Assembly: GCA_016271365.2 (NCBI GenBank) | Contig: CM028130.1 | Coordinates: 466,769,501-466,833,500, forward strand | DNA from: Neoceratodus forsteri | Taxonomy: Eukaryota > Chordata > Ceratodontiformes > Ceratodontidae | Direction of reading: 5' to 3' | Length of the DNA: 64,000 bases | Shown: one piece after another, positions 43,481 through 55,247 of the stretch | How the letters are laid out: every line of letters starts with the position of its first letter | How positions within the stretch are numbered: position 1 is the first letter of the stretch | Translations under genes and position numbers: made by a program | Notes under the pieces: model-generated | What the model saw: the letters and a program-made list of their open reading frames with translations, nothing else | What the model was told of the DNA's origin: nothing | Databases searched by the model: none

Positions 43481-43950
43481 GCCACTATCTGCCTCCAAGG
43501 TGACCCACAGTGCCTCCTCTCCTCTCTGTTTATACTTTAGTTCCATTGCTTTGATCCCTTCCCTTATGTAGAGAGCTACTCCTCCTCCTCTTTTACCCTC
43601 CCTGTCCCTCCCGTAGATTGTGTACCCAGGTATGTTGACATTCCAGTCATGGTTCTCTGTGTACCATGTTTCTGTGACTGCCACAATATCCAGGTGTCCC
43701 TCTTCCATCAAGGCCACTAGCTCAGGAAGCTTATTACCCAGACTATGGGCATTGGTACTGATTGTCCTCCATTTTATAATGGCCTTACCCTTTTTTGCCC
43801 CATCCCTGCCCTTACTGCCTTTTCCTTTTTCTCTATTTACCCCTGTCCTGCTCCCTATCGACCTTTGTACCTTGGTGTTTACCTCACTAACTAACCTGTT
43901 TTGTGGAGGGGGAGGCTTGTAATTTCCTGCTTCATATCAGTGCCTCCCCG
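43343..43950 (-). pseudogene. CR1 APE-type endonuclease, N-terminal part
   Basis: Frame 43,343-43,717 has MEEGHLDIVAVTETWYTENH with the catalytic glutamate, VNIPGYTIYGRD, RGGGVALYIREGI and TIHTGVVYRPPSRGE. The preceding NARSL-like segment (about 43,740-43,790) reads ISTNAHSLGNKLPELVAL in another frame. It overlaps the frame that carries GDMNMPDVNW, showing a shift. Confidence 0.8.
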
Positions 43951-43955
43951 CTTGG

Positions 43956-44738
43956 CTAGTTTAAAAGCTTGCCAATGAAGCATTTAAACCTATCACCTAG
44001 GAGCCTGGTTCCCCTCCTGGACAGATGCAGACCATCACACCAGCATAGGCCTGCATCCCTCCAGGTGGACTCCCAGTCCCCAATGAAGCCAAAACCCTGT
44101 GCTCTGCACCAGTCTTTCAACCATGCATTGAACTGCATGGTGTGGAATACCCTAGCCTCACCCATACCATAGACAGACAGCACATCCAAGAAGGTTACCA
44201 TGCATGCTACATGTCTAAGGCCCCTCTCCAACTCCACAAACTCCTCCTGCACTGCTCTGATCCCATGCCCAGCTAGGTCATTTGTCCCAGGGTAGACAAT
44301 AATGTCTAACTCCCTCTCCTGTGATGCTGCTCCCATGATCCAGAGGATTCGCTTCCTGTCCTTCCAAGCCATGGTACCAGGCAGGCACCTTACCTCCTTC
44401 TCCCCTCCCTCCCCCAGTTCTATCCCCCTAACAATTGAGTCCCCCACTAGGAGCTGCTTTCTTCCCTCTTGGTATCCCTTGCCACCCTCCTGATGGTCTC
44501 CCTTGTAGAGGTTCCCAGCATCCTCCTTGGTCTCCACTGCAGGTGCCTCCATAGAGGAACCACGCTCCACCAGGATGGCATGTGAATTGTGGAGAGGTAC
44601 AACTGGAGGGATGAGTCTCTGTTCCAGCACCCTCACCCTCCCTGAGCAACCTCTGAGGCAGCAGAGGTGGTGGCACTGATGCTCCTTGGGTGGGGGAGGC
44701 TTCCCTACTCCTTGCCATTTCGGCCTGGAGATGGGCAA
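43956..44738 (-). CDS. CR1 ORF1 with SGNH-type esterase domain
   Basis: A 260-residue open frame. Residues 1-85 are low complexity. From about residue 93 an SGNH hydrolase fold follows: block I KQLLVGDSIVRGIELG (nucleophile serine), DIIVYPGTNDLAGHG (block III, GTND), LRHVACMVTFLDVLSVYGM and block V CDGLHLSRRGTRLLGD (Asp and His). CR1 ORF1 proteins are known to carry an esterase of this type. An upstream frame (about 44,700-44,860) adds CPICRQLSALREEVAHLQAE, a short cysteine pair followed by a coiled coil, which probably forms the true N-terminus after a frameshift. The ORF ends just before ORF2. Confidence 0.8.
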   Translation of the reverse strand: MPISRPKWQGVGKPPPPKEHQCHHLCCLRGCSGRVRVLEQRLIPPVVPLHNSHAILVERGSSMEAPAVETKEDAGNLYKGDHQEGGKGYQEGRKQLLVGDSIVRGIELGEGGEKEVRCLPGTMAWKDRKRILWIMGAASQERELDIIVYPGTNDLAGHGIRAVQEEFVELERGLRHVACMVTFLDVLSVYGMGEARVFHTMQFNAWLKDWCRAQGFGFIGDWESTWRDAGLCWCDGLHLSRRGTRLLGDRFKCFIGKLLN

Positions 44739-45060
44739 CCTCCTCCCTCAGAGCAGACAGTTGTCTGCAAATAGGGCAGCAATGCAGCCTCCAGAATGTC
44801 TCCTGGAAAACTGTGCCCCACTGTCAGTGCATTGCACCACTCCCCACATGTCTCTTTCCCTTTCTGCTTTATATATACAATTTTGTTTTTTGTGCCATTT
44901 TTGTTCATGTGTATGTGTGCTTACCCTCTGTGCACTGTGCTGGGTTGTTAAGGATATGACAGATCTATGCCCCTTGCTGTCTTGGTGAAGTGATATCAGA
45001 ACCTCCGGTATAAAGGAAATAACACACCTAGGGTAGGTGGTTCCAAACCTGTGACCTTCA
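44739..45060 (-). other. CR1 ORF1 N-terminal remnant and 5'UTR
   Basis: The minus strand encodes the cysteine/coiled-coil segment at 44,700-44,840. Upstream of it only short frames are seen. This is the presumed 5' end of the CR1, with the boundary uncertain. Confidence 0.5.
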
Positions 45061-46024
45061 GAAAACAATCAACTACACCTCTGACCCACCACCCCGGTGA
45101 GTGCTGCCCTTTCTTTCAGAAAGGCAACCAGCACAACAATTTAACAAACCACTCCACTTACGCAAACCACTCCACTGAACCCAGGAATTAAAAAAAATCA
45201 ATCCTCAGCCACCAGTACAATCCTAATTGTTTGTTGCAAAACTGTCACTAAAAATACTAGTTCACTACACCAGCCAGCAGTCCACAGGAAAAAGCAATTT
45301 CAGTAGTATATCACTCCCTCCGGATATATAAAATTAACAACCTTCAAATGACTGCCCAGTCCTGCAAGCCCCTTCTTGATTCAAACAAGCAAAAATAAAA
45401 GTGACAATATAAAGGTATGACCAACCTTCCTCACAGGTCCCAAGCAATATTGTGCCTTTTTCCAGGCTCTCAATTCCAAAATATGAGTATGCTTTATTCC
45501 CAGCAGTACAGCAAATTTTAGTAGCCTTTCACCTTCAACAGTTAAGGCCCATGATGTGATGTCATTGATAACATCACAGGGTGGTTACGGGGGGGTTTTG
45601 GATATAAAAGGATGGGAAGGGAACCAGGTGCTATGGAAAAAACAGTAAAAAATTAATAAAGAATCACCAAGAGCAGTGAATTCTGTGGCACTGCCGATCT
45701 TCTGCAGTAGCTTGCAAGTTCTGCACAAAATTCTGTGGCTGCAGAATTCTAGGGGCTTTGGCCTGGGGTCATACTGTGTAGAGATTTATAGGTTAGCACA
45801 CCATCCTGAAAGGCAAAACAGCATCTCCCTGGCAACCAGTGCAGCTTGTGCAGTAGTGGGGGTCACATGACAGGACTTGGGAAGGTACACCAGTAACCAC
45901 GCCATAGCATTCTGCACTAGCTGTAGGCAGTGTAGCTGACCTCTAGTAATACCAAGTTACAGAGTACTATAGTTACTGAGCTTGGACATCAAGAAAGCTT
46001 GCATCAGTGGCTGTATCAATCGCA
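45061..46024. other. Unassigned interval before the satellite
   Basis: No supported gene. Around 45,690-45,750 lies CTGCACAAAATTCTGTGGC, related to sequence near 9,970-10,020. Around 45,820-46,010 the sequence (GGCAACCAGTGCAGCTTGTG and GCATTCTGCACTAGCTGTAG) looks like a degraded dispersed LINE-related repeat. The family is not assigned. Confidence 0.35.
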
Positions 46025-46676
46025 ATGCTATGCCACAGTGTTTATGCCAGTATAGTACTGTCCCTAGTTGGGTAGCCTGTGTTTGTACCCCCAACATGTC
46101 ACTGTGTTTATGTACTACCTTTTACTGTCCCTAGTTTAACAGCCTGAACTGTCACCCTACTATGTCATAGTGTTTACGGCTGTATAAAATTGTCTCTACT
46201 TGGTAGCTTTTTTCTGTCATACCTTGAAGTCACAGTGTTTTTGGCTGAATAGTACTGTGTCTCTAGTTGGGTAGCTTGTATCTGTCTCTGCACCAAGTCA
46301 GTGTTTCTGGCTGTATTGTACTGTCTTTAGTTGGGTAGCCTGTATCTGTCTCTGCACTAAGTCAGTGTTTCTGGCTGAATAGTACTGTCTCGAGGTAGGT
46401 AGTCTGTATCTGTCTCTGCACCAAGTCACAGTATTTCTGGCTATATAGTACTGTCTCTAGTTGGGTAGCTTTATCTGTCTCTGCACCGAGTCACCATGTT
46501 TTTGACCGACTAGTACTGTCTTGAGATGGGTAGTCTGTATCTGTCTTTGCACCAAGTCACACTGTTTCTGGCTGTATAGTACTATCTCTAGTTGGGTAGT
46601 CTCTGTCTCTCTCTCTCCTCACCAAGTCACAGTGTTTCTGGATGCATAGTATGGTATAGAGTTGGGTAGTCTATAT

Positions 46677-47048
46677 GGGTTCCATCATGTCAGTTTGATA
46701 TCGATATTGTTGACCGACTCTACAATGACAGCACAATGCTGACAGCGACCATGTCATTCAGCAGTTGTACTGCCCGACCGTTGTCACAACAATGCACTGA
46801 GGCACACTTTGGCTGTTTGAGGGGGGCTTCACCCCTTGCACCCCTCATCATGGGGGACTTCACCCCCTTCATCCCCTGAACAATAAGATAATCACTTTCA
46901 GGTTAGAGGTGTAAGGGGAAAGAGCACAACACTCCTGGGTTGGCAAGATGGCAGGTGCTGCAGAATTCCAATTGATGGAATGACTGTCGATCAAGTTGCA
47001 GCACCCACATTGCCATTGTGTAATGGTTTCACTGTGTGAATAGTATAC
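46677..47048. mobile_element. Unidentified 370-bp insertion in the satellite
   Basis: Non-satellite sequence between CTATAT and CTGTAT satellite edges. It contains TTGATATCGATATTG, a GGGGGGCTTCACCCC hairpin and a second GGGGGACTTCACCCCC. No clear terminal inverted repeats and no coding frame. It is probably a small non-autonomous DNA element. Confidence 0.5.
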
Positions 47049-48009
47049 CATCTGTATGTGTCTCTGCACCAAGTCACAACCTTTCTGGCTGTGTAGTACT
47101 CTCTCTAGTTAGGTAGTCTGTATCAGTCTTCACAACATGTCTCCACACCAAGTCACAGTGTATCTGGCTGTATAGTACTGTCTATAGTTGGGTAGTCTGT
47201 ATCTGTCTCCACACCAAGCCACAGTGTTTCTGGCTGTATAGTACAGTCTCGAGTTTGGTAGTCTGTATCTGTCTCCACACCAAGTCACAATGTTACTGGC
47301 TGTATAGTACTGTCTCTAGTTGGGTAGCCTGTATCTGTCTCTGCAGCAGTTCAGTGTTTCTGTCTGTATAGCACTGCCTGTAGTTGAGTAGTCTGTATCT
47401 GTCTCTGCAGCAGTTCAGTGTTTCTGTCTGTATAGTACTGTCTCAAGTTGAGTAGTCTGTATCTGTCTCTACACCAGTTCACAGTGTTTCTGTCTGTATA
47501 GTACTGTCTCTAGTCAAGTAGTCTGTGTCTGTCTCTGCACCAAGTCACAGTGTTTCTGGCTGTATAGTACTGTCTCTAGTTGTGTAATCTGTACCTATCT
47601 CCACACCAACACAAAGTGTTTCTGGCTGTATGGAACTGTCTCTAGTTGGGTAGTCTGTATCTGTCTCCATACCAAGTTGCAGTGTTTCTAGCTGTATAGC
47701 ACTGTCTCTAGTTGTGTAGTCTGTATCTGTCTCCACACCAAGTCAGTGTATCTTGCTGTATAGCACTGAGTCTAGTTGGGTAGCCTGTACCTGTCTTCAC
47801 ACCATGTCACAGTGTTTCTAGCTGTATAGCACTGTCTTTAGTTATGTAATCTATATCTGTCGCAGAACCATGCAACAGTATTTCTGACTGTATGGTACTG
47901 TCTGTAGTTGGGTACTCTGTATCTGTCTCCACACCAAGTCACAGTGTTTCTGGTTGCATAGTACTGTTTCTAGTTGGGTAGCCTTTATTTGTCTCCACAC
48001 CAAGTCACT

Positions 48010-48361
48010 GGGCCTGATTCACGAAGGATGATTCAGGGCTTGTGCCATGCCCTGCATCATCTGCAATGTTTAGCATAGCTGCACCAAAGCACTTTGTCAC
48101 AACACAGACCAATTCAAGATAGGCTGGTGAATTTGTGACTTTTTCCATAGTTTACAGCAGCCTGCTACAAAGGCTTGGTGCAAGCACTGAATCCCCAATG
48201 GATGCAAAGTTAGACCAGCAGGGAGCTGGTCTAACTTGCTGCATCTGATGCGCCCAATCATGAATTGTAATTGGTACCAAAAGTCTACCACAAGCCCCCT
48301 TCACCATCTGTTCGGCACATCCGGGACTTGCGACAGACACATCCCTTCCTGAATCGGGCCC
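48010..48361. mobile_element. MITE-like element with 18-bp TIRs
   Basis: Begins GGGCCTGATTCACGAAGG and ends CCTTCCTGAATCGGGCCC, which are near-perfect inverted repeats. It is 352 bp long with no coding capacity, and inserted into a satellite unit between GTCAC and CAGCG. The TIR sequence resembles PIF/Harbinger- or hAT-type vertebrate elements. The target duplication (CAC or less) is too unclear to decide. Confidence 0.75.
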
Positions 48362-50859
48362 ACAGCGTTTCTGGCTGTATAGTACTGTCTGTAGGTTGAT
48401 AGCTGTATCTGTCTCCACAGCAAGTCCCATTGTTTCTGGCTATGTAGTACTATCTCTAGTTGGGTAGTCTGTATCTGTCTCCACATCAAGTCACAGTGTT
48501 TCTGGCTGTGTAGTACTGTCTCTAGTTGGGTAGCCTGTATCTATCTCTGCACCATGCCACAGTATTTCTGGCTGTATAGTACTTTCTCGAGTTGGGTAGT
48601 CTGTATCTGTCTCCATGCTAAGTCACAATGTTTCTGGCTGTATAGTACAGTCTCTGGTTTGGTAGTCTGTATCAGTCCCCACATCAAATCACAGTGTTTC
48701 TGGCTGTGTAGTACTGTTGGGTAACCTGTATCTTTCTCTGTATCTGTCTCTGCACCATGACACTGTGTTTCTGGCTGCATAGTACTATCTCTTGTTGGGT
48801 AGTCTGTATCTGTCTCTTTACTGATTCACAATGTTTCTGGCTGTATAGTACTGTCTCTAGTTGAGTTGTCTCTGTCTGTCTCCACACCAGTTCAGTGTTT
48901 CTGGCTGTATTGTACTGTCTTTAGTTAAGTAATTTGTATCTGTCTCAGGAGCAAGTCACAGTGTTTCTGGATGTATAGTACAGTCTCTAGTTGGGTAGTC
49001 TGTATCTGTCCCCACACCAAGTCACAGTGTTTCTGGCTGTGTACTACTGTTGGGTAGCCTGTATCTTTCTCTGTATCTGTATCTGTATCTGCATCTGTAT
49101 ATCTATCTGTATCTGTATCTGTATCCATCTCCGCACCATGCCACAGTGTTTCTGGCAGTATACTACTGTCTCTAGAAGAATAGTCTGTATCTGTCTCCAC
49201 ACCAGTTCACAGTGTTTCTGGCTGTATTGTACTGTCTCTAGTTGGGTAGTCTGTATTTGTTTCCATACCAACTCAAAGTGTTCCTGGCTGTATAGTACTG
49301 TCTGCAGTTGGGTACCCTGTATCTGTCTCTGCACCACGTCACAGTGTTTCTACCTGAATAGTACTGTCTCCAGTTGGGTATCCTGTATCTGTCTCCACAC
49401 CAAGTCACAGTGTTTCTGGCTGTATAGTTCTGTCTCTAGTTGGTTCACCTGTATCTGTCTCTGAATCATGCTACAGTGCTTCTGACTGCATAGTACTCTG
49501 TAGTTGGGTAGTCTGTATCTGCCTCTGCACCAGGTCACATTGTTTCTGGCTGTATAGTACTGTTTCTAGTTGGGTAGCCTGTGTCTGTCTCCACACCAAG
49601 TCACAGTGTTTCTGGTTGTATTATACTGTCTGTAGTTGGATAGCCTGTATCTGTCTCCACACGTAGTCACAATGCTTCTGGCTATATAGTACCATCTCTA
49701 GTTGGGTAGTCTTTATCTGTCTCTGCACCAAGTCTTAGTTTTTTCTGGCTGCACAGTGCAGTCTCATGTTTGGTAGTCTGTATCTGTCTCCGCAGCAAGT
49801 TACAATGTTACTAGTTGCATAGTTCTGTCTCTAGTTGGGTAGCCTGTATCTGTCTCCGCACCTAGTCACAATGTTTCTGGCTATATAGTATTATCTCTAG
49901 TTGAGTAGCCTGTATCTGTCTTGGCACCATGTCATAGTGTTTATGGCTGCATGGAACTGTCTCTAGTTTGATTGCTTCTGTCTGTCATACCACCATATCT
50001 CTGTGTTTAAGGCTGTATATTACTGTCCCTAGTTAGGTGGCTTTTGTCTGCCATACCGCCAAGCCACAGTGATATGGCTGTGTATAACTATCCTTAGTTA
50101 AGTAGCTGCATCTGACACGCACCAAGTAACAGTGTGTATGGTTGCATAGCACAGTCCCTAGTTGAGTAGCCGGTGCCTTTAATCCTACCATGTCACTGTG
50201 TTTATATACTGCATTTTTATGTCCTTCATTGGTTAGACTGTATCTCTTATTCCACCATGTCACAGTGTTTATGGCTGTATTGGACTGTCCCTAGTTGAGT
50301 AACCCTGTGTCTGTCACACCACTGTTTCACAGTGTTTATGGCTATATATTACTCTCCCTCATTGGACAGCCTGCATATGTCTTCACATCAAGTTATAGTG
50401 TCAATGGCCCCACTGCACAGTCCTTAGTTCGGTAGCCTGAGCCTTTAGCCCCGCCATGTCACCATCTTTATGTGCTGGACCTCGTTAGGTAGCCTGTATC
50501 TGTCATCCCACCATATTGCAGTGTTTATTGCTCAGTAGTACTGTCCTTTGTTGAGTTGCAAGCATCTGTAGCCCTACCATGTTGCAGTGTTTATTGCTCA
50601 GTAGTACCGTCCTTTGTTGGGTTGCAAGCATCTGTAGCCCCACCATGTTGCAGCGTTTATTGCTCAGTAGTACTATCCCTTGTTGGGTAGTAAGTGTCTG
50701 TAACTCCATCATGCACAGTTTTTATTGCTCAGCAGTACTATCCCTAGTTGGGTTGCAAGCATCTGTAGCCCCACCATGACAATGTGTTTATTGTTCAGTA
50801 GTACTATCCCTTGTTGGGTAGCAAGCATCTGTAGTCCCACCATGTCAGTGTGTTAATTG

Positions 50860-51953
50860 TCTCCCAACATATCGACACAGTGGTAAAGGCAGTGAACACC
50901 AAGCTGGGTGTACTCTGTAGGCATAAAAAGTATCTCACTCCAGAGGCCCTCCGTCTCTCAGTGTCCAGCTCCATCCTTTCTACCATCAACTATGGATTGG
51001 TGGTCTACAGCGCAGCAACAGACACTGCACTAAAAAGGATTCACATTGCCCTCAACAAGGCATGTAGGCTCACAATGGCTGCAGATCAAAATACCCACAC
51101 CTGCTCCTTATATGAGCAGACCAATTGGCTGCCACTAAAGAACAGGATTATATTCCAAACATTTCTTCTTGGAAAAAAGGCACTAATGGGTAAACACCAA
51201 CATGCATTTCTAGCATCCTACACCAGGTGCTACCAGCTATACCACCAGGAGCAGGATGAGGGGGGCCCTATCAACACCTTTCCGTCGAACTGTGCAGGGA
51301 CACCATGCTTTCAGCTATAGGGCCCCCCCCAATGGCTCAATGAAATCCCAGTGCACATTCTAAACTCCTAATGCATTTCACAATTCAAAAATGGCCTAAG
51401 GCAACACCTTCTTACTAGGACAGTTTGTGACTGCCACTAGGACTCTTAACACCCATAATGCCCACTCACCCACACTCTCCTTACCCTTCCTTTTACCTCC
51501 ACTCTTTCCCCTTGCCCTATCCCTCTGTCTTCCTCTCCCCCTGTGCCTTTCCTCCCTCTGGATCAACCTTATAACCAACCTACTACTACTACCTCCCAAC
51601 CTCCTAGACAAAGCCACTTCTTTTGTCCACCAACTCTCCTCCTACCCCAGTCTCCCCTCCCCCTTACCTTGACTCCTCCTCGGACTCTCACACTAGGTGT
51701 CACACCTCTTTATCTCCTTCGCTACATACAAACACTGTCCTTTACCCTAGTTGAATGCTCTTGATGCTGTACTATCACCACTGGTACTATGAATGACACT
51801 GTAACCTTATTGTATACTAGCTACCTACTATTCGAGTATTGTATATAAACTGTTTGTTATTGTTGTTATTGTCACTGTTTGATGTGGAACCTTTGTAAAA
51901 GAACTCTGAGCTCAAAGGTATGATCCAAATTCCTAAATAAATAAAAAATAATA
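50860..51953 (+). mobile_element. 5'-truncated L2-type LINE inserted in the satellite
   Basis: A plus frame (50,850-51,320) encodes SQHIDTVVKAVNTKLGVLCR, LSTINYGLVVYSAATDTALK, ACRLTMAADQNTHTCSLYEQ and TNWLPLKNRIIFQT, the RT C-terminal domain of an L2-group element distinct from the others. A pyrimidine-rich 3'UTR ends in GATGTGGAACC and TAAATAAATAAAAAATAATA. AATTG flanks both sides (50,855-50,859 and 51,954-51,958) as a likely short target duplication. Confidence 0.8.
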
Positions 51954-52171
51954 AATTGCTCAGTAGTACTGTTACTTGTTGGTTAGCAAGTGTCAATAAC
52001 CTCACCATGTCGCAGTGTTTATACTCAAGTAGTACTATCCCTTGTTGGGTTGCAAGCATCTGTAGCCACACCGTGTCAATGTGGTTATTTTGCAGTAGTA
52101 CTGTCCATTGTTGGATAGCAAGCATCTGTAGCTCCACCATGTTGTGGTGTTTATTGTTCAGTACTAATACC

Positions 52172-53820
52172 CATAGAAACATAGAAACATAGAAGTTGAT
52201 GGCAGATAAGGACTGCAAGGCCCATCCAGTCTGCCCATTTCTTTTTCTGCCTTATGAATGTGCCATTGGCCTTTGCTCTGTCAGTGGCCTATCTATTCAT
52301 ACTCATCTGTATTGCTCCCTTATGCCTATCCCATGCCTGTTTGAAGCCCTGCACTGCATCCATATCCACCACTTCCTGAGGTAGGCCATTCCATGCATCC
52401 ACCACCCTTTCTGTGAAAAAAGAACTTCCTCACATTACCCCTTAATCAGCCTCCCTCTAATCCAGGGGTTCTCAAATGGTGAGGCCAGCCTCCTTGGGGA
52501 GGCCCCAACCTGTTCAAGGGGAGGCTCAAGCAAGTCTGAAAAAGTACTGTATTTAAATTTTGAGGTTTTATATATTTTGTGTGAAGAGATGAAGCAAACT
52601 GAAGGAGGATAATAGTAGGTGAATTTAGTGTATTTATTTACTAATAGATGACAAGGGAAGGTGAATGAGCCAATGCTCATCTCAGGTGTACCAGGGAAGG
52701 GTAGGGTGAATACATTTCAAAAGATAACTGCAAAACCATCAAGAAATCCACCCAGGGTGGGGGCTGACCAAGACGAGCAGATGCACGAAAGACCGTTAGG
52801 CCTATTCTGCTGGCATTTTAGTATGTTAGTATGTTAGTAAGAAATACACAGTGAACAATAGTGCAAACAAATATGAACAATAAACTGGTAATGAGTGGTG
52901 GTAATTGATCAATTTGTAGACTGATGGCAGAATAGCCCAAATACAAGGGTTGAGCATAGAAGTGCTAAACAATAGCAGGAAAGAGCAAAGTAATACCAGA
53001 AGTTGCTTAGGAGCAGGGAAGGAGGAGGAAAGGCAAAGTATGTAGGAAGGTTATTTCACATAGAGAGGAAACAAAGAAAGTAGTCTGACCCATGAAGGTA
53101 CTGCAACAAGGGGTAACAATGGTTCAAGAATGAAAATACAGATCAGGTAGGCTGGCCTGTGGGGGTACAATAAGCTGAAAAACAATATCTATTTCATTTG
53201 TTGTTCAGATAACACCTTTGAAACACAGGAGCTCTTTTGAAACTTTCACGTCAGTATAAGAAAAGAACTGAATGTGAGCCAAGTACTAAAAGGTTTCAAT
53301 ATATTTATAGTGTACTGTGCAAAGTACAATATGTTATTTTTCTTTGGGGAGGCCCAAGGTTATTTCAGTTTTAAGGGGAGGCTCAAAATCTTTTCCATGG
53401 ATTTGGGGAGGCTCACTGTGACAAAGTCTAAGAACTATTGCTCTAATCTCATGCAGTGTCTTCTTGTCCTGCTATTTTTCTTATATTGAAACATGTTAGA
53501 CTCTTTCACCTTGTTAATGCCCTTAAGGTGTCTGAATGTTTCAATCATATCACCTCTCTTCCACCTTTGCTCTAGGGTATACATATTGAACTCCGTTAAT
53601 CTGTCCTCATATGTTTTCTGATGCAGTCCCTGCACCATTTTGGTTGCCCTTCTCTGGACTGCCTCAATTTGGTTAATGTCCTTGTGAAGGTGTGGCCTCC
53701 AGTACTGCATGCAGTACTCCAGATGGGGCCTAACCAGTGTCTTGTAGAGAGGGATCATTATCTCCCTCTTCTGACTTGTGATACCCCTACTAATACACCC
53801 CAACATCCCTCTAGCCTTAC
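52172..53820 (-). mobile_element. 5'-truncated CR1 inserted in the satellite
   Basis: The frame at 53,435-53,941 includes ARGMLGCISRGITSQKREIM, LVRPHLEYCMQYWRPHLHKD and INQIEAVQRRATKMVQGLHQ, with KGINKVKESNMFQYKKNSRT. A hAT-like element then interrupts, and LRGN-type C-terminus and the 3'UTR follow at 52,172-52,454, ending in three TTTCTATG-type units (CATAGAAACATAGAAACAT on the plus strand). The satellite resumes in register on both sides. Confidence 0.85.
52463..53440. mobile_element. hAT-like non-autonomous transposon with 8-bp target duplication
   Basis: Flanked by CTCTAATC on both sides (52,455-52,462 and 53,441-53,448), an 8-bp duplication typical of hAT. Ends are CAGGGGTTCTCAAA and, reversed, CAATAGTTCTTAGACTTTG, resembling Charlie-type hAT termini (CAG.GGTTCTCAA). 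The 978-bp interior holds GGGGAGGCTCAAGC near the left end and GGGGAGGCTCAAAATC near the right end. No transposase frame is visible. Confidence 0.85.
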
Positions 53821-54815
53821 CTTGTTGGGTAGCAAGCATATGTAGCCCCACCATGTTGCAGTGTTTATTGTTCAGCAGTACTGTCCCTTGTTGGGTAGCA
53901 AGTGTCTGTAGCCCTGCCATATTGCAGTGTTTATTGCTCAATAGTACTGTTCCATGTTAGGTAGCAAGCATCTGTAGCCCCACCATGTCACAGTGTTTAT
54001 TGTTCAGTAGTACTATCCCTTGTTGGCTAGCAAGGGTCTGTAGCCCCACCATGTCACAGTGTTCATTGTTGATTAGTACTATGCCTTGTTGGGTAGCAAG
54101 TGTCTGTAGCCCCACCATGTCACACTGTTTATTGCTCAATAGTACTGTCCCCTGTTGGGTAGCAAGTGTCTTTAGCCCCACCATGCTGCAGTATTTATTG
54201 CTCAGTAGTACTGTCCCTTGTTGGGTTGCAAGCATCTGTAGACCCTCCATGTTGCAGTGTTTATTGCTCAGTAGTACTGTCCCTTGTTGGGTTGCAAGCA
54301 TCTTGTAGCCACACCATATTGCAGTGTTTATTGGTCAGTAGTAGTACTGACCCTTGTTGGTTAGCAAGTGTCTGCAGCCCCACCATATTGCCATGTTTAT
54401 GTATTTATTAAAGTAGACCTAGTTGGGTGACCTGTATCTGTCATCCTGCCATGTCACAGTGTTTATGGCTGTATAGTACTGTTCCAAGTTCAGTAACCTG
54501 TGTTTGTCACCCCACTGTACCACAGTGTTTATGGTTGTATTGTACTGTCCCTAGTTGGGTAGCCTGTGGTTTTAGCCCCAGCATGTCAGTGTTTATGGTT
54601 GCATTGTACTGTCCCTAGTTGGGAAGCCTGTGGCCTTAGCCCCAGCATGTCAGTGTTTATGGCTGTATTGTACTATCCCTAGTTGGAAAGCCTATGGTTT
54701 TAGCCCTAGCATGTCATAGAGTTTATGGCTGTATTGTACTGTCCCTGGTGGATAGCCTGTATCTGTCAACCCACCATGTCACCTTATTTATGACTGTATG
54801 GTACTGTACCTAGTG

Positions 54816-55247
54816 GTGTGAATTCAGCTGAGAAGTCTAGCTAGAATGCAAAGAAACAACCTGTCAATCTAGCCTCTGGTTAAGATGTGCTGTCTTGGTT
54901 GGTTCATAGGTAATGCGGTTCTTTGACTATTTGGCTAGATAATGAAAGTTTCACCAAAACGGAAAGGCAAGAGTAACAATTGGAAAAAAGGGACCAGTTT
55001 ATTAAGCAACTGAACCACAGAAATCAGAACAAGAACAAGCATATGTCAATGCCAAATGTCCACTGCTTGTATTGCTGTTGTAATGGGTCTTGCTTGTACA
55101 CATTTTTACTATGTATTTACTCAGGACAGGGCAGGTGAGATGTAATATCTCATTTTCATTGGTGTCTTGCTTACATTGTTACATTGTAGTTACCCAGGAT
55201 AGGACAGCTGAGTTGCAATATTATACTTATAAGTGGGCTCCTACATT
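54816..55247. other. Unassigned interval
   Basis: No gene. Contains two similar segments near 55,120-55,150 and 55,195-55,225 (CAGGACAGGGCAGGTGAG and CAGGATAGGACAGCTGAG), a short imperfect direct repeat of about 73 bp spacing. Confidence 0.35.

Larger units (their letters stand above)
46025..54815. repeat. Tandem satellite array of about 66-bp units, roughly 80 units
   Basis: Units carry GTCACAGTGTTT near the middle and TAGTACTGTC, then a TTGGGTAG-type end, with period 66-67 bp. Left units (to about 50.0 kb) read TCTGTATCTGTCTC and TTCTGGCTGTATAGTACTG. Middle and right units (50.5-54.4 kb) read CATCTGTAGCCCCACCATG and TTATTGCTCAGTAGTACTG. The last units (54.4-54.8 kb) have TTTATGGCTGTATTGTACTG. 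Five insertions (46,677-47,048; 48,010-48,361; 50,860-51,953; 52,172-53,820, the last containing 52,463-53,440) interrupt it and the phase resumes after each. Because 66 is divisible by three, several frames stay open and give 22-residue protein repeats that I judge to be by-products. Confidence 0.9.

Noticed and set aside
42977..43540. 187-residue plus-strand frame
   Set aside because: Exact antisense of the CR1 endonuclease frame at 43,000-43,485.
53957..54308. Repeated-peptide proteins of 107-157 residues from the satellite (both strands)
   Set aside because: They follow from a 66-bp unit (22 codons) that keeps frames open in several phases. No start context, signal or domain, and the peptides differ by strand and frame.
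46025..54815. CRISPR array
   Set aside because: Repeats are contiguous 66-bp units without unique spacers, in a clearly eukaryotic context.
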